Below, in pieces: positions 1 through 5,621 of a stretch of 8,887 bases of DNA (positions within the stretch are counted from its first letter, which is position 1; every line of letters starts with the position of its first letter). This DNA is from Proteobacteria bacterium UBA652. Lineage in GTDB: Bacteria; Pseudomonadota; Gammaproteobacteria; Nitrosococcales; Methylophagaceae. Location: contig DBOG01000057.1 in the NCBI GenBank assembly GCA_002299915.1, positions 1 through 8,887 of the forward strand, read 5' to 3'. The translations under genes and the position numbers were made by a program. The notes under the pieces were generated by a model. It was not told where the DNA came from. It saw only the letters and a list, made by a program, of their open reading frames with translations, and ran no database searches.

Positions 1-116
1 ATTCGGATCCTGATGTGATTGTTACGTCCAATATTGGTTGCCAACTCCATTTGGCAAAAGGCATGGATACGCCCGTGAGGCACTGGATAGAATTATTAGA
101 TATGGCTAAGCCATAA
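1..116 (+). CDS. glcF: Glycolate oxidase iron-sulfur subunit GlcF, C-terminal end (partial)
   Basis: Only the last 37 codons and the TAA stop are present; the reading frame starts at base 3 and the gene continues to the left of the window. The visible peptide includes NIGCQLHLAKG and TPVRHWIELLD, which match the end of GlcF as I know it from E. coli (NIGCQ-HLA followed by VRHWIE). GlcF is the iron-sulfur subunit of the membrane-associated glycolate oxidase GlcDEF, which oxidises glycolate to glyoxylate and passes electrons to the respiratory chain. The Cys in NIGCQ belongs to the C-terminal cysteine-rich (CCG-type) domain. The stop codon lies inside the convergent DUF1501 gene, so the two genes overlap tail to tail by 11 bp. 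No terminator hairpin is visible at the junction. Identification is confident despite the short length, although related lactate/glycolate Fe-S proteins share this domain. Confidence 0.85.
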   Translation, partial: SDPDVIVTSNIGCQLHLAKGMDTPVRHWIELLDMAKP

Positions 117-1530
117 ACCCAATATCACGTCCAAATGGATGGCTGTTAAATGCATTGAGATTAGGGAATATCACATCGAGATCGCTTTCCGTCATCCCCA
201 TCCATTTTGCCAGTGTGGCACCATATTGGTCGACTGAAAGGGTCGGGATAATGCGGCCTGCATCATCGGAATCGTCATTACTGCCAGGGGCAATATCGGG
301 CAAGGTGCCATGTATTTGTCCACCAGCGACAGCACCGCCTAACACCAGATTATGGTTGCCCCAGCCATGGTCGGTGCCATTGCCATTACTGGTTGAGGTG
401 CGGCCAAAGTCAGATGCAGTAAAGGCTGTAACGCTATCTTCCAGCCCTAAATCAACGGTGGCTCGGTAAAAGGCATTGAGAGCACCATTTAAGATACCAA
501 GTTGGGTGGCATGGTCTTCTAATTGATTGCCATGCGTATCCCAGCCGCCATAGCGTACAAAGAAAATTTGTCGTTTAAGCCCTAAAGATTCTCGGATAGA
601 AATAATTTTGGCAATCATTTTAAGGCGATTGGCCAAGCTATTATCGGGGAATATTGTGTTTATAGCTGGTGCCGCAGCAAGCGCACCTTGAATGGCATTA
701 ATACGCGACCTTGCCGATAAGAAATCACCAGCGGATTGCTGTTTCAATACGTTTTGTCTACTGAGTTCTAATATTGCATTCCAAGTGTTTTTACGATCGC
801 CAGCCCAAGGATGCCAATGGCCATCATTGCCATCAGCAAAATAATCAAAATCAGAAACACCACCTGCCTCCATTTTAAAGGGTTGCGAGTTAAGCCCTGA
901 TTGCCACAGATTATTCCCAGACAGAGAGAGGGTGGGTGGCAGCTGAGAAGCACCATTGGCAGAGGCCAGTAAATCTGCCATCAAACCACCCCAGCCAGGC
1001 GGGGTGTTGCCGACTTGCAAGGGTCGAACGGTTTGCCATATTTCTTGTTGGTGATTGTGTGAAAATAGATCAAGCGGTACTTTGATGCTTGTGTCCCCAT
1101 CCTCAAAGTCTTGATATTGTGCCTGGGTGAGCGGTTGGTAAAGTGCGCCCACATTGGAGATTAAGGCTAATTTATTTTGATTATAAAGTTGAGCTGTATC
1201 TGCCATGCTAGGATGAAAAGCATGTTGATTGCTATTATTAACTGCGTGCAGACCTGCATGGGGGATAGCGAGCCCCTGCCGAATATCTGCATAATTTTGA
1301 TAGGCCCCGGATTCATGGGGAATAAACATATTAAAGCCATCATTGCCGCCTGCAAGGAATACACAGACTAGGCTTTTATAATCACTGAGCCCACTATAAT
1401 CAGCGGCAAGTGCGGAGTTAATAAATTGCAATTGTGATTGGGTGGCTAACAAACCGCTACCGCCCAATAGTAGGCCTGTCTGTTTTAGGAAGTGACGGCG
1501 TTGCTGATTCATTTTATTAGTCATATCCAT
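106..1530 (-). CDS. Tat-exported DUF1501 family protein (copy B)
   Basis: A 474-aa protein of the DUF1501 family (PF07394), distantly related to alkaline phosphatase/sulfatase-like metal hydrolases; its reaction is unknown. It opens with a twin-arginine signal: R11-R12 in QRRHFLK, close to the consensus, then a hydrophobic stretch and a likely cleavage site near ALA (40-42). Probable metal or active-site motifs are GGND (61-64), GWDTH (329-333) with H340, SDFGR (373-377) and GTDHGWG (385-391). The family C-terminal signature VDQYGATLAKWMG is present. ATG 1530 lies 3 nt after the stop of the upstream DUF1800 gene, so translation is probably coupled. In-frame ATG codons at residues 3 and 7 are alternative starts and would leave the Tat motif intact. 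It is clearly homologous to the DUF1501 protein at 4211-5608. Its last codons overlap glcF on the other strand. The family call is firm; hydrolase activity is inferred. Confidence 0.9.
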   Translation of the reverse strand: MDMTNKMNQQRRHFLKQTGLLLGGSGLLATQSQLQFINSALAADYSGLSDYKSLVCVFLAGGNDGFNMFIPHESGAYQNYADIRQGLAIPHAGLHAVNNSNQHAFHPSMADTAQLYNQNKLALISNVGALYQPLTQAQYQDFEDGDTSIKVPLDLFSHNHQQEIWQTVRPLQVGNTPPGWGGLMADLLASANGASQLPPTLSLSGNNLWQSGLNSQPFKMEAGGVSDFDYFADGNDGHWHPWAGDRKNTWNAILELSRQNVLKQQSAGDFLSARSRINAIQGALAAAPAINTIFPDNSLANRLKMIAKIISIRESLGLKRQIFFVRYGGWDTHGNQLEDHATQLGILNGALNAFYRATVDLGLEDSVTAFTASDFGRTSTSNGNGTDHGWGNHNLVLGGAVAGGQIHGTLPDIAPGSNDDSDDAGRIIPTLSVDQYGATLAKWMGMTESDLDVIFPNLNAFNSHPFGRDIGFMA

Positions 1531-1533
1531 CGC

Positions 1534-3423
1534 CTATTTTTGAATAAGGTAATCAGGGGAATGCAAGATCAACAGGATGGCATCTCTTGCTTGATAAGCC
1601 TGTTTTTCATCGACATCGTTATCGTAGAAAGGCGTGTTATTTAAATAGTCACGCAGTAGTGTACGCAGATCTGGTGACATATCACCATTTAATAACAGCA
1701 AATTAAGATGGTCTAAGAATGGACCAACATTGGCAACAAGCGTTTCTTCGTGTGACGTGTCGACAGAGATATAATCGTAGTTATCCCAATCTTGGCTGAG
1801 CACTTCATTAACTATTTCATTAGAGAGCTGCGTCATGGTGTTTTCAGTGACAATTTGAAATTCGGGCGCCACTAAGCCAGCATTACCGACTGGGCCTGCT
1901 GGTGAATAGGTCGGGAGGAAAAAATTGAATACAGAAGGAGCTTCAAGCAACTCTTGGCCAAATGCACTTAATGTGGAATCAATTGGCATGGGATAGAAAC
2001 TATAACTGCCTTGGCCACACTCTTCTCGCTGCCAAAAGGTACCCGTTTGAGTGATTGGCTCTGTTCCAAACACACGCCGCAAGTGGCTGAGGCGGAGCAA
2101 TGGCTCGCGTAATTTACCGAAGTTTGGCACAGTAGCATGCCCATTTCGGGCTTCATCATCGAGTAGGATAGCCTTGACGACGGCTTGTAGATCTCCTTTC
2201 ACACCCACACCATTATTATTGAATTTTTGAGCAACACGCGCAACGTAGGCAGGTGTGGGGTTGCTGGTGACTAAGCGCTGGATAAGTTGCTTACTGATAA
2301 AAGGTGCGATATTGGGGTGTGCAAATATATTATCCAGTGCGGCAGTCAAATCGGCTTGAGCTGTTTGATTAGCAGGGAGAGTGGTATTCAATAATTGTTT
2401 TTCAGTTGTATCATGGTAATCTTCCCATGGAATCATTGGCATCCTAGTGAGTCCATCACCAATCCAAAGATCCCATGTCCATGGAACACTTGGATCCGTG
2501 TTGGCAAAATTCCATCCCGTAAATACCTGAGCAAATCCTTCAATAACATCTTGATCATAAGTTGGGATGGGTTGACCATTCTGCATCTTAAGGGTGCCAT
2601 CTAAATTGAGTTCATGTACGCCGATTGAAAACAACTGTAATATTTCACGAGCGTAATTTTCATCAGGGCGGATATTTTCAGCTGGATTGGCTTTTTCATT
2701 TTGAACCATACTGAGATAGCGGCCCATAATTGGGTGTAATGTCACTTTTTCGAGTAGGTCTCGGTAATTACCAAATGCGTTGGTATAGAGTAGGTCATAA
2801 TAGTCTGCCAAGCCAAAGTCACTATCTGATAGCGGGCCTCTACCTGAAACAACAAGAATTTCACTTAAGGCAAATGCAACCCGTTGCCGCAGTTGATCCT
2901 CTTTATTAAGGATGGCATTCCACCAGGCCGCAGAACTCAATTCTTCAGGGACCCAAGTGTCAACAAACTGATCAATATTGGTATAAAGGTTGCCCGTACC
3001 ATTATCCCCATCGCGACGGCAGGTATTAAGCCAGCTGGCTGCAAGTTCATCAACAAAGAAGGCAGGGGCAGGCAAATTAAATTGTTGATTGAGCCAAGTT
3101 TCATAATTACTGGAGGTCAGTGCGTTGATGTCATTTAGTGTGGCACCAAAGGTGGCTTGATTTAGGAATCGCGCAGCATCTGCTTGTGAGATACCGCCCC
3201 CATTGCCCAACACAATGTTAATAATACAAATAACATCATTAATATCTACTCCTTCGGGGGAGGTGCAGTCTGCGGCGGCGGATGCTGTACTTGGATTAAG
3301 TACCATATTAATAGTGGCAATAACATCACTTATATTGACATTGCTATCGCCGTTAACGTCGTTAGCATGGCTGATATTTATAGCGCCTAAAGTAGCGAAG
3401 AGTAAGAAAAGTAAATTTTTCAT
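1534..3423 (-). CDS. Secreted DUF1800 family protein with N-terminal dockerin-like module (copy B)
   Basis: A 629-aa exported protein. Residues 1-20 form a Sec signal peptide ending in SHA. Residues 22-72 hold two dockerin/EF-hand-like repeats: the first (22-43) has the DxNxDxxxNxxD loop, and the second (52-72) keeps only D52, D60 and D63 and carries C53 and C66. A Gly-rich linker leads to the DUF1800 domain (PF08811) from about 79 to the end, with the family motifs LRQRVAFALSE (178-188), RPDENYAREILQLFSIG (252-268), FTGWNFAN (301-308), FISKQLIQRLV (375-385), LREPLLRLSHLRR (438-450) and a C-terminal SPDYLIQK. DUF1800 has no established activity but is often encoded beside DUF1501, as here. 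ATG 3423 follows the stop of the truncated DUF1800 ORF by 14 nt. No good Shine-Dalgarno sequence precedes it (only AGG about 14 nt away), unlike the other two copies, so coupling to the upstream ORF is possible. The ORF is intact. Confidence 0.9.
   Translation of the reverse strand: MKNLLFLLFATLGAINISHANDVNGDSNVNISDVIATINMVLNPSTASAAADCTSPEGVDINDVICIINIVLGNGGGISQADAARFLNQATFGATLNDINALTSSNYETWLNQQFNLPAPAFFVDELAASWLNTCRRDGDNGTGNLYTNIDQFVDTWVPEELSSAAWWNAILNKEDQLRQRVAFALSEILVVSGRGPLSDSDFGLADYYDLLYTNAFGNYRDLLEKVTLHPIMGRYLSMVQNEKANPAENIRPDENYAREILQLFSIGVHELNLDGTLKMQNGQPIPTYDQDVIEGFAQVFTGWNFANTDPSVPWTWDLWIGDGLTRMPMIPWEDYHDTTEKQLLNTTLPANQTAQADLTAALDNIFAHPNIAPFISKQLIQRLVTSNPTPAYVARVAQKFNNNGVGVKGDLQAVVKAILLDDEARNGHATVPNFGKLREPLLRLSHLRRVFGTEPITQTGTFWQREECGQGSYSFYPMPIDSTLSAFGQELLEAPSVFNFFLPTYSPAGPVGNAGLVAPEFQIVTENTMTQLSNEIVNEVLSQDWDNYDYISVDTSHEETLVANVGPFLDHLNLLLLNGDMSPDLRTLLRDYLNNTPFYDNDVDEKQAYQARDAILLILHSPDYLIQK
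3208..3360 (-). other. Dockerin-like calcium-binding repeat pair in DUF1800 copy B
   Basis: Encodes residues 22-72 of copy B. Repeat 1 (3295-3360) reads DVNGDSNVNISDV and then a helix INMVLN, a canonical dockerin loop with acidic or amide ligands at positions 1, 3, 5, 9 and 12. Repeat 2 (3208-3270) reads DCTSPEGVDINDV and then CIINIVL; positions 3 and 5 are Thr and Pro, so this loop probably binds calcium poorly. Two cysteines sit in repeat 2. The module resembles type I dockerins, but no cohesin is encoded in this window. Confidence 0.7.
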
Positions 3424-3445
3424 ATTAGTGGAGTAACCTAAGTTA

Positions 3446-3489
3446 TGTTTACAGCATAAAAGTGTAAGAATCCATCGCGTTGTTTACAG
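3446..3489. repeat. 9-nt direct repeat TGTTTACAG flanking 26 nt at the truncation scar
   Basis: TGTTTACAG occurs at 3446-3454 and again at 3481-3489, separated by 26 nt. The stretch covers the non-homologous tail of the truncated DUF1800 ORF and lies just upstream of DUF1800 copy B. It could be a footprint of a lost mobile element, a deletion junction, or a pair of regulator sites in the leader of copy B; the sequence alone does not decide. Confidence 0.45.
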
Positions 3490-3887
3490 TTTTTCGGGAT
3501 AGAACTGTGATTATTGGGGCCAATGGAGGAAACAACAAAAATTTCACTTAAAGCAAAGGCAACCCGTTGGCGAAGCTGGTCATCACTATTGAGTACTGTA
3601 TCCCACCAAGGAGCGGCGCGGAGATCTTCAGCCATATCTAGGTCGTTGACTTGGTCTTTACTTGTGTAGTAGCCACCATTACCATCGCTAGGGCAAGAAT
3701 TAACCCAGATGGCTTCTAATTTTGGTGAGATGTTAGTAGCCGCCATTGCGAGTTGCGTATCCAACCAAGCTTCACGACTGCCTGATACGACCAATGCGTT
3801 GATTTCATTTAAGGTCGCACCAAAGGAGGTTTGATTGAGAAAGCGCGCTGCATCGGCTTGAGATATATTCCCGCCGCCGCCACTTTC

Positions 3888-3950
3888 GAGCACAATATTA
3901 ATAATGCAAATAACATCACTAATATTAATGTTACCATCGCCATTAATATC
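3888..3950 (-). other. Single, apparently hybrid dockerin-like repeat in the truncated DUF1800 copy
   Basis: Encodes residues 23-43 of the truncated protein. The loop half (DINGDGNINISD) matches repeat 1 of the full copies, while the following helix (VICIINIVL, with its Cys) matches repeat 2 of copy B. The full copies have two repeats separated by about 9 residues. The simplest reading is an internal deletion by recombination between the two similar repeats, which share an ATAACATCA stretch (plus-strand sense) at the equivalent point. Confidence 0.65.
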
Positions 3951-4069
3951 ATTAGCATGACTCACATTAATGAAGCTTAAGGCCGCAACGAAAGCCAATA
4001 TGGCCAATTTTTTCATTATTAATCTCCGGCACTATGTTTACTATAAGTATTGTTTTTTTATAGCTATTT

Positions 4070-4097
4070 TCTATAGTAGTAAGCCTAACAGTAACAA
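4070..4097 (-). promoter_or_regulatory. Candidate sigma-70-type promoter before the truncated DUF1800 gene
   Basis: Read on the minus strand, TTGTTA (4092-4097) and TATAGA (4070-4075) are separated by 16 nt, each matching four of six consensus bases. They sit in the 194-nt gap between DUF1501 copy A and the truncated DUF1800 gene, about 55 nt before its start codon. The region is AT-rich, so chance matches are likely. If real, it would let the second cassette be transcribed independently of the first. Confidence 0.25.
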
Positions 4098-4119
4098 AAT
4101 AACCGTTCGAGGGCAATAT

Positions 4120-4242
4120 ATGAAGAGCACTAAACTAAAGCAGGATAGCTATTTACCGGTGCTTAAATTATGTATGAAGATGACAGAGACTAGTACCTAC
4201 CGTGCTGGATTTAACTTAGAAAGCCTAAATCACGGGTATTAA
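4120..4242 (+). CDS. Doubtful 40-aa small ORF
   Basis: An ATG at 4120 is preceded by GAGGG (4109-4113) at a 6-nt spacing, a good ribosome site. It opens a 40-codon frame ending in TAA at 4240-4242. Upstream on the plus strand, TTGTTT and TATAGT stand 16 nt apart and could form a promoter, but this segment is simply AT-rich. The peptide is hydrophilic and Lys-rich at the N terminus, with no signal peptide, membrane segment or family that I recognise. Its last 32 nt overlap the 3' end of DUF1501 copy A on the opposite strand. It lies in the only sizeable gap inside the block. I report it because of the ribosome site; it may well be noise. Confidence 0.2.
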   Translation: MKSTKLKQDSYLPVLKLCMKMTETSTYRAGFNLESLNHGY

Positions 4243-5608
4243 ATTTATTGAGATTAGGGAAGAGAGTGTTAATGTCTCCATTTGTTAGTCCCATCCATTT
4301 TGCTAGTGTTGCGCCATATTGATCAACCGCTATGGTTGGGATAATACGGCCATCAGACCCACGATCGTCGGGTCCAGCAGGCGTGATGTTAGGCAGAGAA
4401 CCAACAACTTGACCACCATTGACTGCTCCACCCATAACCAGTTGATGGCCGCCCCAACCATGGTCTGTGCCATCGCCATTGCTGAGGGATTTTCGACCGA
4501 ACTCAGAAATAGTAAAGCTGGTAACAGAGTTTGCTACGTTTAATTCTTCAGTTGTTTGGTAGAAAGCACTCAGCGCATCATTCACTTGTGATAATAAAGC
4601 AGCATGCTTACCTAACTGTACATCATGTGTGTCCCATCCGCTTATTTTAACAAAGAAGATTTGTCTTTTTAGCCCTAAACTTTCTCTAACCGAGATTAAG
4701 TTAGCAATCATTTTAAGGCTTGTAGCGAGAACATTATTTTCAGGATAAACAGTCTGAATGTCGGGTGCATTAAGTAGCGCACCTTGTAAGTCACTGATCT
4801 TATTTTGTACGGAAGTAAAGGAGCTTGCCACCTGTTGTTCCAGTGGATTATTGAGGGATAAATTAAGTAACCTATTCCAAGATGCTGCTCTATTAACGTG
4901 GGCACCCCCATTACGGAGATAATCAAAGTTCCTCACTCCAGACCTACCGACACCGAAGGGTTGTGTATTATTACCAGATTGCCAGAGACTGGTACCACTG
5001 AGCGACAAGGAGGGAGAAAGATTAGCAGATGAATTCGCACTGTCTAGTAGATCAGATAGCCGTCCGCCCCATCCTGGTGGCGTGGCGCCAGTATTAAGAG
5101 CACGATTGGTTTGCCAAATTTCGGCTTGGCTATTATGAGAAAATAATCTTTGTGGGATCTGGATACTTCTATCGCCGGCTAGATAAGCCAAGTATTGCTC
5201 TCGGGTAATGGGTTCTATCAGTGTGCCCACATTAGAAATTAAAGCGAGATTTTGTTGGTTATAGAGATTTCTTACGCTGTCCCCCATGCTCGGATGGAAA
5301 GCGTAGTTGCTACTACTTCCACTAACAGGATTTAAGCCGCCTCTAGGAAGCGCAATTTCTTGTCGAATCTCCTGATAGTTTTGATGCGCTGCTGATTCGT
5401 GAGGCACGAACATATTAAAACTATCATTACCACCCGCAAGAAAAACACAGACTAGGCTTTTATAATCAGATAGTCCACTATAATTTGCAGCAAGGGCTGA
5501 TTTCATTAATTGTAGATTAGTTTGGGTTGCCAACAAGGAGGCACCGCCCGCTAGCATACCGATCTGTTGAATAAATTTTCTACGTTGTTTATTTATTTTC
5601 TGGCACAT
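4211..5608 (-). CDS. Tat-exported DUF1501 family protein (copy A)
   Basis: A 465-aa DUF1501 protein, homologous end to end with the copy at 106-1530. The twin-arginine motif is R9-R10 in QRRKFIQQ, a weaker match than copy B because Ile and Gln replace the usual Leu-Lys, followed by a hydrophobic stretch and a likely cleavage near ALA (38-40). Shared family motifs are SLVCVFLAGGND (GGND at 59-62), GWDTH (324-328) with H335, SEFGR (368-372), GTDHGWG (380-386) and VDQYGATLAKWMG near the end. Copy A has Glu where copy B has Asp in S-D/E-FGR. The mature protein is predicted to act in the periplasm or at the cell surface, with a fold related to alkaline phosphatase/sulfatase enzymes; the substrate is unknown. 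ATG 5608 lies 13 nt after the stop of DUF1800 copy A without a strong ribosome site, pointing to coupled translation. No terminator is visible after its stop. Confidence 0.9.
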   Translation of the reverse strand: MCQKINKQRRKFIQQIGMLAGGASLLATQTNLQLMKSALAANYSGLSDYKSLVCVFLAGGNDSFNMFVPHESAAHQNYQEIRQEIALPRGGLNPVSGSSSNYAFHPSMGDSVRNLYNQQNLALISNVGTLIEPITREQYLAYLAGDRSIQIPQRLFSHNSQAEIWQTNRALNTGATPPGWGGRLSDLLDSANSSANLSPSLSLSGTSLWQSGNNTQPFGVGRSGVRNFDYLRNGGAHVNRAASWNRLLNLSLNNPLEQQVASSFTSVQNKISDLQGALLNAPDIQTVYPENNVLATSLKMIANLISVRESLGLKRQIFFVKISGWDTHDVQLGKHAALLSQVNDALSAFYQTTEELNVANSVTSFTISEFGRKSLSNGDGTDHGWGGHQLVMGGAVNGGQVVGSLPNITPAGPDDRGSDGRIIPTIAVDQYGATLAKWMGLTNGDINTLFPNLNKFNTRDLGFLS

Positions 5609-5621
5609 TAGAAATAACTCA

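Larger units (their letters stand above)
3438..4016 (-). pseudogene. Truncated dockerin-like/DUF1800 gene (192 aa remnant)
   Basis: A third, shortened copy of the DUF1800 gene. It has a Sec signal peptide (residues 1-21, ending SHA), a single dockerin-like repeat (23-43, DINGDGNINISD then CIINIVL), the linker and the start of DUF1800 (ADAARFLNQTSFGAT, 54-68; LRQRVAFALSEIFVVS, 148-163). Homology to the full copies stops around residue 165-170, about where they read FGLADYYD. The remaining 20-odd residues (SSIPKNCKQRDGFLHFY and on) resemble neither full copy. Roughly 430 residues of DUF1800 are missing. A good ribosome site GGAG lies 7 nt before ATG 4016, so the gene may still be translated and secreted as a small calcium-binding protein. 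It follows the DUF1501 copy A gene by 194 nt and ends 14 nt before the full DUF1800 copy B. It is best read as a decayed third cassette, though a functional short form or leader cistron cannot be excluded. Confidence 0.75.

Noticed and set aside
155..469. Plus-strand open frame of 104 codons opposite DUF1501 copy B
   Set aside because: It lies wholly antisense to a well-supported gene and encodes no recognisable family; a shadow frame.
106..1530. Annotating DUF1501 as a sulfatase or alkaline phosphatase
   Set aside because: The sulfatase C-x-P/A-x-R signature and an evident phosphatase nucleophile motif were not seen; only distant superfamily similarity can be argued.
2884..3436. Two plus-strand open frames (2884-3138 and 3203-3436) opposite DUF1800 copy B
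   Set aside because: Antisense shadows of the signal peptide, dockerin-like and DUF1800 coding sequence; the hydrophobic appearance of the second comes from the complement of Asn/Asp/Ile codons.
3446..3489. CRISPR-like or attC-like repeat
   Set aside because: There are only two 9-nt copies, no further units, no cas genes or integrase, and the core does not fit the attC GTTRRRY pattern.
3970..4242. Longer 90-codon plus-strand frame starting at 3970
   Set aside because: Its front part is antisense to the truncated DUF1800 signal peptide and has no ribosome site; only the internal ATG at 4120 has one, so only the short version was kept, at low confidence.
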